Assembly: GCA_037178675.1 (NCBI GenBank)
Contig: JAYMGJ010000017.1
Coordinates: 147,847 to 211,846 of the forward strand
Direction of reading: 5' to 3'
Origin: Scleroderma bovista
Lineage: Eukaryota; Basidiomycota; Agaricomycetes; Boletales; Sclerodermataceae
Length of the DNA stretch: 64,000 nucleotides
In this document: positions 20,640-32,788 of the stretch, piece by piece
Numbering within the stretch: position 1 is the first letter of the stretch
Layout of the letters: each line of letters starts with the position of its first letter
Position numbers and translations under genes: made by a program
The notes under the pieces: generated by a model
Told to the model about the DNA's origin: nothing
The model's database searches: none
What the model saw: the letters and a program-made list of their open reading frames with translations, nothing else

Positions 20640-23600
20640 TGACGATAGCGAACTATCTGGTGCTTTCTGGCTCTTAGACTCTGGCACATCATGCCACTTT
20701 ATTGGTGACATAGGCGACTTTGCCTCCTACAACGCGCTAAAGCAAGCACACTACGCCAAAACTGCTAATGGTGTAGCACTAATTGCTGGCATTGGCACGG
20801 TATTACTCCGGTGCCTAGACCACAACTCTTGGGATGAGAAAGTTATTACACTCACCCAAGTGCTCCATATGCCAGGCACTACTGCACACCTTATTTCTAT
20901 GGGTGAAATGCTCCAGCGTAACTACAAAGTCACTGGCGATAAGCAAGGCATTAGCCTCACTCATAAAGCTGAATGCCTATGGTTTGGGCCAGACCCAGAA
21001 GACGATTGCAACATCATTTTCGGGATTAGATCTATCCCGATAATTAGATCTAACTATATCGCCTCCGTGAGCAAAGTCAATTACAACATTATGCACCGGA
21101 GATTCAGGCACCCCTCGAAGGAAGTACTCCGACATGCACAAAAGCATACGCAGCTCTTCCCAGAGATCCACTTTCCTACTGAGGACTGTGTTTGCCCTGG
21201 ATGTGCTCTTGGCAAGATGCCCAATCGAGCCTTCCCAGAGAACGAAAGACGTGCTTCCAAGCCCTTCGAGCTGGTGCACTCTGACCTGAAATCCTTCCCA
21301 GTTACGTCGTACTGGAAGTTTAAATATGTTATCACCTTCTACGACAACTATACCTCTCACGCCTGGACTATGCCTCTTCGCTCCAAAGCTGCAGTGATCA
21401 CGGCTGCCAAAGATTTCCTCAAAATGGTGCGCATCCAACATGATACGCACGTTGTTGGATGGATGTCCAATGCTGGCGGAGAGTATAAATCCAATCTGTT
21501 TGATTGAGCACTCCTTGAGAAAGGAATTAAAATATATCAAAGTGCTCCAAGAACCCCCATGCAGAATGGCCATGCCGAGTGTTTAGGGCGCACTCTCATG
21601 GATAAAGCTGAGTCTATGCGGCATCAAGCCTGCATTCCTGACTCCTGGTGGGAATTTGCGTTCGCTCACACAACCCACATTTACAACCGTACTCCGGTAG
21701 CTCACCTGCGATGGCACACCCCCCATGAAATGCTTAAGGGGGAGATGCCTAACATCGACCACCTACGTGTGTTTGGCTGTGGAGCATTTGTATACCTCCC
21801 AGCAACGGCTAGAGCGAATAAGATGGCTCCCAAGTCGGAGTTAATGACTTATGTCGGTGTTGCCCCTGGCAATGAGCGCAACTTCTTGTTTATGTGCTCC
21901 ACCAATGCAGTATTTACCACTGCTCACGCCGTCTTTGACGAGCATCATTTCCCTCGCTGCCCTAAGAACAGGCATGAACCTCTTGAGAACCCTTTTGGAA
22001 GGGTAAATCCAAAACCTACCACCGATTGACCAGGGAATCCCCCTGATGATATCAACAGTGATGATGATGTGGAACACGACCATGGCTACCTGCATCCCCA
22101 AGCGCAGGATGACGATCCAAAGTGCGAGGACCCTGAGGCTCCTGAGGAAGAGCCTAATCAAATAAATCCTCCCTGTACGCCATCTCCAGTGCCTCCACTG
22201 GCACCAAGAACACCTTCACCAGTGAGAAACCCACCACCTCCGGCACTGCAGCACCCTGGCTGAGCTGAATGCCACCAGAATGCGCCATGACCCCCTGCAG
22301 TGAATATCCCTGCCCGCCCCCAATGTGAACGTAGAGCACCATTGCGCCCCGGTAACGTGTATGGTGAGCGGCGACATCCCGTCGAGCAACTCCAGGATAT
22401 CGAAAGTGCCTCTCGATGGCGAGAAACAGTGGGTGAGGTCCCTAGGCCCCCACAACCGGACACACCAGACCATATCCCTGGTGGTTTCCCCGACACCTCT
22501 GCAACACCCAGTGAGGAAGATGTGCAAAAGATGTGCGAGGAAGGGGGAGCAAACCTAGTCTGTTTCCTGATGGGTAAAGCCCTCAAAACCCACAAGCCTC
22601 AATATGAGAGCGTCCGCAACTGGTCCTACAAGGACATTGCTCGCTTACCCCAAGCTGAGCAGAAACTCTGGCAACTTGCTTGCCAAGAAGAGCTTGACGT
22701 GCTGCAAAAGCGCAAGGTCTTTGAGCTAGTTGACCGTCCCCGAGACCGGAAGGTCATTAAGAACCCGATGGGTCTTCGACGTCAAGTCGGATGGCCACAA
22801 GAAAGCCCACTTAGTAGCGAAAGGCTTCTCCCAGGTCGAGGGATTAGATTTTGACCAGGTCTTCTCACCAGTTGTGTGCTTTGAAACAGTGCACCTCATG
22901 CTTGCACTTGCCGCACTTGAGAACTGGTATATCACTGGACTCGACGTTCGGAGTACCCACTTGTATGGCAAGCTCGATGAAGAGATCTATATGGAACAAC
23001 CTGAAGGGTTTGCAGTTCCTGGGCAAGAGCGCAAAGTGCTCCGCCTCTGGCATGCCCTCTATGGCCTCAAACAGGCCAGCCTAGCTTGGTGGTGCACACT
23101 TGATGAGTCTCTCAAAGAGCTCGGGTTTGAGCGCCTTAAGTCTGAAGCAGGCATCTTCTACAAGAAGAAAGGCACCAACATCGTCATTGGTATCATCTAT
23201 GTTGACAATGCTTCATTCTGCAGCCCTAACAAGGCTGTTGTTGATGCCATCAAAGTGCAGTTCATGTGCAAATGGGAGTGCAGAGACCTTGGAGAACCTA
23301 AGGAGTTCCTCTGAATGTGAATCACTCGCAAGGGTTGCACTATCCACCTGGATCAATGCGCATACCTACTGTAACGGTCTAACTTTTGATCTAACTTTTT
23401 ATCTTATCTAATCTGTGATTAGATGACATCTTATCTTATCGTACTGTAGTATCTTATCTAGTGCATCTTATCTGTAGGTCTGTCTAGACTACAGCCTCGT
23501 GCTGTACATGCTGTATCTCTTGATGTCATTAGCATAGCCTTACCACAGGATGGCAGCTGTGTTCACTGCCTCGTACAGCACACAGCCTCATGGATAGCCT

Positions 23601-24562
23601 CACACAGGACACGTGTAGCATAGTATATATACCGCTGCAATCCAGCACCCAGAGGCTCTCCATTCGAGCTCTCTTTGGGTTTTTGCTCTAAGACGCTTGG
23701 TTCCTACTTCCTCCTCAGAGTCTCGACATGTGGTAGTTCTTTGGGTTGTTTGCCCTTAGGGTTGTCTCACCTACAAAAGGTCATCGAACACTGTGGCATG
23801 CTCAATGCAAAGTCTGCAAGCACCCCACTGCCGGCTGGCTACTATGCCACCAAGAATACAGAGCCTGTTGATGTGGAACTCCGCTCCTGTTTCCAGATGG
23901 TTATTGGGTCCCTTCTGTACCTCATGTTAGGCACTAGGCCTGACATTGCCTTTGCAGTCATGCATCTTTCGCGCCATGCCGCAAACCCATCCCAGGACCA
24001 CCTGTCCAAAGTGCTTTATATCTGTCGCTTCTTAATTGGGACACCTACGTACTCCCTAGTATACAACGGTGGATCCGGTGCTGGCCTGATTGCATGCACA
24101 GACTCAGATTGGGGATCAGACCCTACCTCTCGCCTCTCGCAAACAGGTTTCTACCTGAAGCTTGCAGATGGCTTGATCAGTTGGACTTCTCGTGCACAGA
24201 AGACTATTGCATACTCGTCCACTGAGGCCAAATACATGGCTTTGAGCGATTGCGCTCGCCAAGTTACCTGGATTCAGAGTTTACTCGGTGAGCTCAGCTA
24301 TAAGCTGAAAGCTATCCCGATTTGCAGTGATAATCAGGGGTTCATATTCATGGCATCCAACCCTGTAACGGAGCCTTGCTCCAAGCACATTGATATCTGC
24401 TACCACGGAATTCACGAGTCAGTCGCGAAAGGTAACGTGGAACTATTCTTTATTGATGGTGCTGAAAATCCTGCCGATCTGCTCACCAAGAACTTACCCC
24501 ACAAGAAATTCGCGAAGTTCAGAGCTCAACTAGGCTTACAGTTTCCCTCTGGCAGCATCTAG
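20640..24562 (+). pseudogene. Copia element 1 Pol: protease, integrase, RT, RNase H
   Basis: Protease active site LLDSGTSCHFIGD (about 20670). Integrase zinc finger HRRFRH...CPGC (21100-21215), then catalytic core HSDLKSFP. The second Asp is lost in WMSNAGGEY, and the Glu is present in QNGHAECLGRT. RT has LDVRS, GLKQASLAW and IIYVDNASF, where the second Asp of YVDD has become Asn. RNase H carries TDSDWGS, SSTEAKYMAL and CSDNQG. TGA codons at 21505, 22027, 22261, 22288, 23312 and 23318 replace arginine, and an extra C near 22766 shifts the frame at the start of RT. A solo LTR splits RT at 23370. The element cannot make active Pol. Confidence 0.95.
23370..23769 (+). repeat. 400-bp solo LTR inserted in Copia RT
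   Basis: Begins TGTAACGGTC, ends TTGTCTCA and is flanked by CCTAC duplications (23365-23369 and 23770-23774). A TATATATAC box is near 23622. Removal restores the frame into QKVIEHCGML. CTTATCTA-type motifs near its start recall the composition around 1060-1100, but I could not align the two. Confidence 0.88.
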
Positions 24563-24599
24563 CGCCTTATTCGCTGAAGTGCTCTATGTGCAGCACAGC

Positions 24600-24608
24600 A
24601 AGGGGGAG
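24600..24608 (+). promoter_or_regulatory. Polypurine tract of Copia element 1
   Basis: AAGGGGGAG abuts the 3' LTR; in LTR elements this primes plus-strand DNA. Confidence 0.8.
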
Positions 24609-24896
24609 TGTTGAAGTCACACATGCACCCGGTGTAAACCATTGATGAAGTGCGCACAAGACTGCGACCCATATTAGTGTAGACTTAGTAATAGTCCTCT
24701 TTAGAGTAGATGCTACATGTCACACGACACGCGTCACAGTCACACGTCACACTATTTGTTGTATATAAACAGTGTTCATCACTTATATAATATAACAGCT
24801 CTTGACCAGCTACCGCTACCATCTCAGGTTGTGCACTCCACCCAACAGGTGAGTTGGAGTAGCAGTTCCTCTACGTATATAGGTATTGCCTCAACA
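24609..24896 (+). repeat. 3' LTR of Copia element 1
   Basis: 288 bp, directly preceded by the polypurine tract AAGGGGGAG. Confidence 0.96.
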
Positions 24897-24901
24897 AAGT
24901 C

Positions 24902-25620
24902 AATGTGTGGTTCCTGGATGAAGATAAAGTCAGTGTTTTTCAGGTCAACTTGATTGAGGAGATCGTGTTGCACAGTTAGCAACTTGTTAAGGTTTTGCTG
25001 CCAGAAATGAATCAGGGGGATGGCTTGGTTGTTGTCTTCATTCATAAGGAAGTGTTGGGGGAGGTGCTGTTGGTGGCTGGGTGGTTCCTGGTCTGGGCAT
25101 TCAGGGTGACCTGTGAAGTGCTCTGGTTTGGATTTGTCCAAGCATCCGGCAGGAGGGTTTGTTTGGGCCAGTTCTCCATAGTGTGCTTGCAACAGGGTGC
25201 CTGTTGAGGGCATGGGGGGCGGTGACGGTGGTCAACCGTTCTCCATTCTGCCTCATTTGCAAACATAGGGTGAGGCCATGGGTAGGTTCAGCCATTTTCA
25301 TTGTGTGGGGGTTCATTCCAAACCTGGTCAGCTTCATTCTCCTGGATCCATGTAGCTGGGTCATCGCTTTCAGGGAAGTATCTGTAAGCAACATCTGGTA
25401 AGTGCAAGTGGTAGTGCTTAGAAAGGTTGACAAAAGTCGGGCACTCGCAGTCCCAGGTTGCATGTCCAGCTGCCTTGCAGTTCGCACAGTGACGCTTGTC
25501 TGAGGTTGTGACTATGCAGTCCTTGGTGTGATGTTCACCAGCACATATTCCACATGTGTCCAATGGGCTCTTGCAGTCCTTGGTGTAGTGGCCGTCGAAA
25601 GACTGGCATTTCATACATCA
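24902..25620 (-). pseudogene. LINE 5' fragment: ORF1 zinc knuckles and endonuclease start
   Basis: Continuation of the LINE at 12474-16236 on the far side of the Copia element. It starts abruptly at a CMKCQSFDGHYTKDC knuckle (25618). Two more CCHC knuckles follow, CGICAGEHHTKDC and CANCKAAGHATWDC, typical of LINE ORF1 nucleic-acid-binding proteins. The endonuclease N-terminus follows as FWQQNLNK and DFIFIQEPHIDF (about 25010-24902). Removing the Copia element with one copy of AAGTC puts this end in frame with 16236. It is 5' truncated. Confidence 0.9.
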
Positions 25621-26160
25621 TGTTGGTTCCGGCAGCAGTTTTCACGAGCTACATCTCTTTCCTAGTACAAGGAGGCTCCTGACCACTCTGGCCTCCAACG
25701 CTCATATTCAATCCCTTTCTGACATGGCTGTAGCACTTCAAACTTCATGGGCATTCAAAGATGACCATGGCAAGGAAGTCCTTCATGTTCTCAAGGAAGC
25801 TAATGATTTGTTCAAGATTGCTTCAGACACTGCACATCAGCAAGTGAAGGAGGCAAAGAAAACTTCAGGCAAGGCCACACAGAAGGACAATCAAGCTGCA
25901 CTGGCAGCTACCCTGCAGCACTGGATGCCATATCCAGTACTACCCGTATCGCCGGTGCCTGGTCTTCCTTTGACTGGATCATCATATTACATTGTGCGTC
26001 CATTCCCTCTGTAATAACAGCCTCTCATGACACCGGCATCACTTTGTAGAGCTCAGTGAGTATGCCCACCAGCACTGATGCCAAACAGACATCTTCCAGT
26101 GTAAGTACTTTCATTACTAAAATGTTCGTGACTGACAGTGACGCTCCAGATGGTTGTACT
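25621..26160 (+). other. Unique segment between LINE fragment and right arm
   Basis: An open frame from about 25650 to 26014 (ATG at 25724, 96 residues) is rich in Ala/Lys/Gln with a helical segment, and ends in a Pro/Val-rich tail. No family recognised. The remaining 150 bases show nothing. This is the only spacer sequence that is neither LINE nor Copia. Confidence 0.4.
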
Positions 26161-26753
26161 GGCATGGAATGGAGAAGTTCAAAATCTGCTGGGTACCAGG
26201 GCACACAAATGTAGTGGGTAACGAGGCAGTAGATGTTGAGGCAAAGAAAGTGGCAGAAGGAGACACTAGCCCACCCAACCTTCTCCCAGCAGTGCTAAAG
26301 AGAGGCTGTAACCCCATATGCCTGCCCTTTAACAAGGCAGCACTTATACAAGCCAACAATGATAGGCTTAAACAGGACATTAGAAACAACTTCTCATTGT
26401 GCATGCGAGGCGAACACCTATGCCAGATAGACCCCTCCCTTGCCTCTGGGAAATTTGCTGCCTTAGTTGATTCACTCCCCCAGCGACATGCCAGCGCTTT
26501 GATCCAGTTGCGGACAGGACACACGCCTCTAAACTGCCACCTAGCCAGAATAGGCAAAGTGCCATCCCCAGCCTGCATGCAGTGTGGCGCAGCATACGAA
26601 ACAGTACACCACTATGTCCTTATGTGCCCAGCCTACCAGGAGGAAAGGAACATTCTAAGAAGAGAAGTGGGACGAAGAAGAATGAACCTTGGAACTTTAT
26701 TCATGGACAAGGGGGCCCTGAAGGGCCTTCTTAAATACCTAGCACGGACTTGA
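26161..26753 (+). pseudogene. LINE 3' fragment, right-arm copy
   Basis: Mirror of 12474-13066: the end of RNase H (from KFKICWVPGH) and the C-terminal CCHC knuckle. Homology starts at about 26161, and the first ten codons already contain several mismatches, so the breakpoint is slightly blurred. Confidence 0.92.
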
Positions 26754-26928
26754 TGCCTTTCTCAGGTACTTGGAGACCTAACACCCCCGGAACCCCCCCC
26801 CCTAGCATGGCACCCTTTCCTTTTTCTTTTTTCTGCACTATACTAACTCCTGCATAGTAATCCCCAGCTACGACACATAACTGTAATTTCCCCACATCGC
26901 ATCATCTCCCCTTTACAGCCCATAGCTA

Positions 26929-29900
26929 CTATCACTTGACCAGAGTTGCAACATCAAAAATTCATGCCTCAAAGCTACACAACCACAAATGTAAGTAAGG
27001 TAAAAAATATATAGGCAGCTAGAGGACAATGTATGGAGGAACTTGTGATAGAAATTAATGCAATATGTGGGGTGTAGAAGCTGCCAGAACAATGCCGGTT
27101 TTCTAGCACCAAATCACACAGAGTTGCAAATGTTCCCATCTGCCAAATGAAGGGCTGTCACACTGTGTCACACCTTCCATTGCAACTCCGATGTGCGCTG
27201 ATAACACAGAAACTTCATCAATGCATTTGACAGCGACAATGCAGAAATTGTTACAGATGCTACTAGCGTAGTACTATTATAAGGATCTAGTAGAATATGA
27301 GACATCTCCAGACCAGGTGACTTAGTAGGATGCATGGTATGAACTCGAGCCAGTGATAGACTCAGGAATCAGGATTAGGGTAATAATAGGGATATGGCAC
27401 TGTAGTAGGCGCAAATGTGGGGGTAAATGTCATAGAATTGTTGGGATTAAATGGAGCTGGGGTAAAAGGATGAGTAGGTGTTGAATGTAGCGCAAATGAA
27501 GGCGACACCGATGGACCAGCAGTGGAAGATGCTGTGGATGAAGTCAAAAATGGAGTATGTTTGATGGCTGTCTGCGCTGCGTTAGGAAATGATGCAGACA
27601 TTGGTGGGACGGCGTCAATACGTTGGCAAGTGGCTGGTGGGGGGATATTTTCTGAGTCAAGATTTGTCTGCTCAATTGGCCGTTTCATGGCAGCATGCAA
27701 GCAACTGCTGAAAAGACCTTCAAAGCGGGGATCAGTCTTCAAGTGCTGATCAGTTTCGAAGCGACTCCGGATGGCCTTCAACAGGTTGGCCTTGGTGCCA
27801 GTCGTCTCGATCGTAAGATGGTGAGCAATATCGATCAAATTGTCTTTGCTCTTGTTTGAGAGTGCACCGCACCGCTGAACTGGACATCTTCACCCCGCAC
27901 AGCTTGTCGGGCTGCCCTGTTGGCCTGCTTGGCTGCTTTCTGTGCGGCCATCTCAGCCTTCTTCTGCTTCTTTTCTGCCCTCACCTCATCCTGTGCCTCG
28001 CATTCCCGCAGACCCTCCGCTGATGTCAGCCAACGTGCGTTGATATTCCTTACTCGTGATTTTTTCCCCTTCTTCTTATTCAGCCGCTTGTTCAACGCTC
28101 TGATCTGACCAAGGGCAAGAGCACAGTGTGCTTTCGCAGCATCCAGTTCACCACTTTTCACCTCTGCATCTGATTCAAGGCCCCGAACTCTGGATTCCAG
28201 CTGGCTGACCTTATCCTCCAAGGACGAGAAGTAGGACGCAAGCTCAGGATTTGATTTTAGTATAGCTGGTGGTTTGATAGTAGAACAGGTAGACTGGATG
28301 GGGAGAGATACAGAGGGGAGTGGTGAGGCAATGGATCGGCGTGCATGGTCCCCATGGCTATTAGTGAGAGGCTTCGAAGAGCCAGCTTCGCCACTGTCAG
28401 ATTCAGCCCCATTTTCAGAGTCAGACCCACTGTCAGATGAGTGCTGCAAGTCCTCGTCTTCGGTGTCCGACCGCTCATTGCTTGAGTCATCGTCTTCCTC
28501 TGTAGTGATATCTCCTGGGTCTGGTAGCTCATGAGGCTGGACAGGATAAGATGACGGTGCATGTGCTTCTGTAGACGTTGCCATGCTCGGTGCAAAGTCC
28601 TGGTCCTTGAAAATGTGAGGATTGAGAGGACGGATGCCACTGTTCTTCCAAGCTTTGAGAATGATCTCTGATGTAAATACCTGTGCACAGGCTTCCATAT
28701 ATCAATTAATGAAATCCCGCCTCGTGATCTCCTCACCCGTTGCCTCGAGTACCTCCTCACATTGTTTCTGCCATGCACGTTGAAGGGGCCCAAAAATCCC
28801 CACATCAAGTGGTTGCAACTCATGAGTTGTATGTGGGGGAAGGCAAAACAACTCAATGTTGTTTTTGATGGCGAGTTCACGCATCTCTTTCGTGATATGA
28901 GACCCATGACCATCATAGATAAGCAGAATTGGATTTCCTGACTGGTTCCGTGCCATCACCTGTGGAATGAAGGTATGCTCGAACCATTTCGTACAGATAA
29001 AATCATCTGTCCACCCATTAGGTGACGTTCTGACACTACAAAGATCATTGTGACTTGGTTTTCACAGAAGAATAGATTACTGATGACCTACCAGATGTTT
29101 GGGTGAGCTTTGAACCATTTCTTGTGATACGACTTCCCCAAGAACACAAATCCAGGTGCGATGTTACTACCATCAGCGGACACACACTCAATGATGGTGA
29201 CAAGCTCAAGGTTTCCGCTCCGTGTCTTGTACTTTGTGAATCGGCCGCGGGGAACAAAGTACTTCTCAGGTGATGATTTCTGACCTCCACCTCGTTGACA
29301 ACCCTTCTCATCCATGTTATAAGTGTTCTCCCAGGGGATCCCCTTCTCCTCAATGGCCTGCCGCAGCAACTTAAAGTGGTGTTCGACCACTGTCTGGTTG
29401 AAACTTTGACAATGCTGTGGGTCCAGCCCTGCTGGTTTCCCAAGTGTGATATCAGGATGCCGTCGTAAGAATCTGATAATCCACCGAGCACCTGGCTTCT
29501 TTCCACAGAGCAGTTCCACTTTGATTCGAATGGTCCGTTTGCTGAGTGGTTGCCCCACGGAGCTAAGATGCTTGATCCAGTCAACTAGCACAGACTCCTG
29601 TGGAGGTGAGAGAATCTGTTGGCTCACATGGGCTTTATGATATGCCTGTGAAGTCCCAAGATACCGCCGTCGGAGAGTATAGTAAGGGATTTTGTGCTCG
29701 ACTGCAGCAGCACGAATGTTGGGAGAATTGGAAGCAGAAAGAAGAGAGCAAACATGTTGGATTTTCTGTTCTTGCTCATCACTGAGTTTCTGAGCCTTTG
29801 TCCTGGCATGAAGCACTGATGGCATGCGATGACCTGTGTGCAGACGTGACCGGGCAGGGACTTAGACTGTTTCATTAACTTTGTGCCGCACTGCCGTGCC

Positions 29901-30296
29901 TGCTGATGTCACTCCGCCAGAGCTCCGCTTGATATTGTCACACTCCTGCATCACTTCATTGCAACGAAAATCACAATTGAAACATCCTCTTGACCATGTC
30001 TAAAAATTTTGTAGGATGTGGGGAAGTATCTGAAGAATCCCATTGCAGCTTTGCACATTTATCTGTTGTGATCTGATTTCAGCCCTGGCGAGTTATTCTG
30101 AAAATAGCCCCTTTGAAGCAGTAAATTGGTTGCTACCAATGTACGGATGTATTTTATTTTTAAAAAAGTACATAGCCCTCTTGGAATATGGTATAACATG
30201 CTCTGTATACGACGGCATGGCTTGGATTGAAGTGTTGCGTGTTGTAGTTAGCGTTTTGCATCTCTGTGTCATTTTGCAACTCCGGTCAAGTGATAG
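26929..30296 (-). mobile_element. Pogo-type DNA transposon, right-arm copy
   Basis: Exactly 3368 bp, with TA at 26927-26928 and 30297-30298. It is the mirror of 8931-12298. Confidence 0.95.
27362..29825 (-). pseudogene. Pogo/DDE_1 transposase, right-arm copy
   Basis: Same HTH domains, DD35D catalytic residues, 56-nt intron (29036-29091), internal TGA (28702-28704) and 5-bp duplication frameshift (27864-27873) as the left copy. Confidence 0.9.
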
Positions 30297-30595
30297 TACC
30301 TCACATCCCGGGAATATCCCTGACTTACAATATTAAAGGATCTCTTTACAATACACCCAGAACAAAGTATATACTCAGCATGTGAGGTCTAACATAGGGT
30401 AGTCCCTAAAATGACCATAATTCAGAAAAAAAAAATTACCTATCCGTTATATTGCGATGGCATTCAAGTGTCACAATCCACTCGCGCATGTTCAGATCAA
30501 CAACCTTACCCCAGACCATATCGCTTTCAGATTCACTCCCTGAACCGTCTTCAGACTGGCTTTCATTTGGTGAGGTCTTTTTCTTTCATTTTTTG

Positions 30596-31946
30596 GGGGC
30601 TCTTTTTTGCTGAAACATGGAGCGTTCTGCCAGCAGGATGGCGCGTGCTTGAAAACTAGGTGTCCGTCCTGCTCTCCCAGCCCATTGTGTCCATACCTCA
30701 AGTGAGGATGGCACACCAAACTGGATTACTAGCTCTATGTCCGGTATGTCTGCACCCTAAAATTTAAGTCAATACTGGAAGCGCCTGACAGTCAAACAGA
30801 TGGGTGTACCATTCCTGCCACCTCTGTCGCTATGAGGATTTTTTTCACCCATTTTTGAAGCATTTTAGCGCCTCCTTCTTCGAGTCAGGGCCACGAAGTG
30901 CATGGAAGATATCCAGGTAGGGACTACATGTCAGCGGCAAATGCTCTTCCAGAAACCTCAAGATCTCTAGTGTTTGTTGTATTGAGTTTGTAAATATTAT
31001 GGCCTTTGGAAGATCGGCAAGTCCCATGATATCCTGACCAACTAATGGAAGTAAGGCATCATAGTCACTACTGTTTTGCATCTCGATGACTGACGGTGTG
31101 ATGTTTGGCCGGTCATTGCCCAGGTTGAGAACAAACATGTTGCAAGAATCGATCTGTAGCTTGTGCTGGACCTCTTTCAGGGCAGCAGGGGCCAGTGTTG
31201 CAGACATTGCAAGGATAGGTACGTTGGTAGGCACATACGAGCACAAGTCGCCTAGTTTGCCATATGCCATGCAGAAATCACCTCCCCACTGTGAGATACA
31301 GTGAGCCTTGTCAACCACAATGCCAACAAGGTCGTTACAGAAGTCTGAGGACTTCATTAGCTCATGAAAGCCTTCATGCTGAAGACACATTTTGGGCCCA
31401 ATCAAAATTGCTTGGTATTTATTGTCCTTGAGGTCCTGACAAATAGTTCAGTGTGGGTGTAAGTGTAATGACTTTCTACTCACTTGTCAGAGCTTAGGGT
31501 TCCATGTCTCGCCATTGACATCAATGGCAGATATACCCATTTTCTGAAATTGGTGTCTCTATTCAAGGGTCTGTAAGTGAATAGCTAATGATCTGCATTT
31601 GGATTACCTGGTCTCATTGCAGTGCTTTCAGTGGAGAAATGATAATAATATGACTTGCCTTGTTGTAAAGCAAAGACATTACAAAGGGAAGTGTCTTTCC
31701 AGTACCTGTACTGGCAATAACCATGCTGTTGAGCCCCAAGAGCAATGCTTCAGCCGTGTTGAGTTGCCATTCATATGGCTTATGGCCATGAAAATACTGC
31801 TGCACAAGGTCAGAGAGTTTTTGCTGTGTCTTTTGGGAGTCATATTGATGCTTTTGAGCCACTTCAGTTCGTGCCACAGCGAGACACTTGACTCCTTTCA
31901 CATGATCACGTTCCGCACTTGATACAACTGATTGGACAGGGGGCAT
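30596..31946 (-). pseudogene. RecQ-like DNA helicase, right-arm copy
   Basis: Mirror copy of 7281-8631 with the same stops, the DKAH change and the TQWAGRAGR change, so it was already dead when the arm was duplicated. Confidence 0.85.
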
Positions 31947-32362
31947 TTGTTACCCAAGAAAGTGATGGGAATCAAAGAAATGGTTGTATTCAGTACTATA
32001 CTTGGCAATTCTGATATGTTTTTACCAGAACAGCGCCGTCAGAGATGGCCAGCACCTTGTTTAACACACGTCACATATCTCACAGTTACAATGATGTAAT
32101 TCTACGATTTAGCAAGTCCCACATCTGACTGACAATCACCCATTTAATATGGCCCATTCTTGCTACCTAAGAATCTATGTCTGCCAAGCATAGTTCTTTA
32201 CAAGCAAGTCAGTATCAGCAGACAAACCGGCACACAGCAGGACTCACGAAGTGTCCTCAATCGATTACTGAAACCCAAGGAAGGACAAAGCCACCCTCCA
32301 TATCGCACACCATTCCTCCTAATAACCAGCAAACATTGAGACATCCATATTGAGCAAACATG

Positions 32363-32788
32363 TCAGCAGAGAAGACAGAGACCCGAGGCAGTGTCCCACA
32401 TGCCACGACCATCCATCAGCGTACGTGGCAGATTCTTGCATGAGAACTTGAATTGATGTGCCTTGGCACATTTGATGTAACGAAAACCATGCTCTTCATA
32501 CTTTTGCAGGGCATTAAAAGTGTTACAGCCACAGCGACCCATATACAAGGGACCAGGATTGACCATTGAAAGGCCACGGAATGTGAGCACTGGGTAAGCA
32601 CAGAAAATGCAATCAGGGGATATGAAATTCATCACTGCAGTACTGTGGAATTGAAAAACAGGAGGCAGACCAGCAAACATTTTGCACACGATGATGTCAA
32701 TGTTGTGATTGCCGTTGGATAGAGAGACAATGGTGCTGATTTGGGAGTACGTGTAAAGTGAGTTATCAATTCTTCCTTGGTGGACCAC
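32363..32788 (-). CDS. Unrecognised ORF, right-arm copy
   Basis: Mirror copy of the frame at 6439-6864, with the same 141-residue product and no recognised domain. Confidence 0.3.
   Translation of the reverse strand: MVHQGRIDNSLYTYSQISTIVSLSNGNHNIDIIVCKMFAGLPPVFQFHSTAVMNFISPDCIFCAYPVLTFRGLSMVNPGPLYMGRCGCNTFNALQKYEEHGFRYIKCAKAHQFKFSCKNLPRTLMDGRGMWDTASGLCLLC

Larger units (their letters stand above)
16237..24896 (+). mobile_element. Ty1/Copia retrotransposon, 8.66 kb, inside the LINE
   Basis: Two 288-bp LTRs (16237-16524 and 24609-24896) begin TGTTGAAGTC and end CCTCAACA. The target duplication AAGTC is perfect (16232-16236 and 24897-24901). Gene order is Gag, protease, integrase, reverse transcriptase, RNase H, the Copia order. 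A primer binding site and polypurine tract are present. The element carries two later insertions (17468-19792 and 23370-23769). Confidence 0.97.

Noticed and set aside
22158..22595. 145-residue minus-strand frame inside Copia element 1
   Set aside because: Antisense shadow of the integrase-RT linker region, with no recognisable domain.
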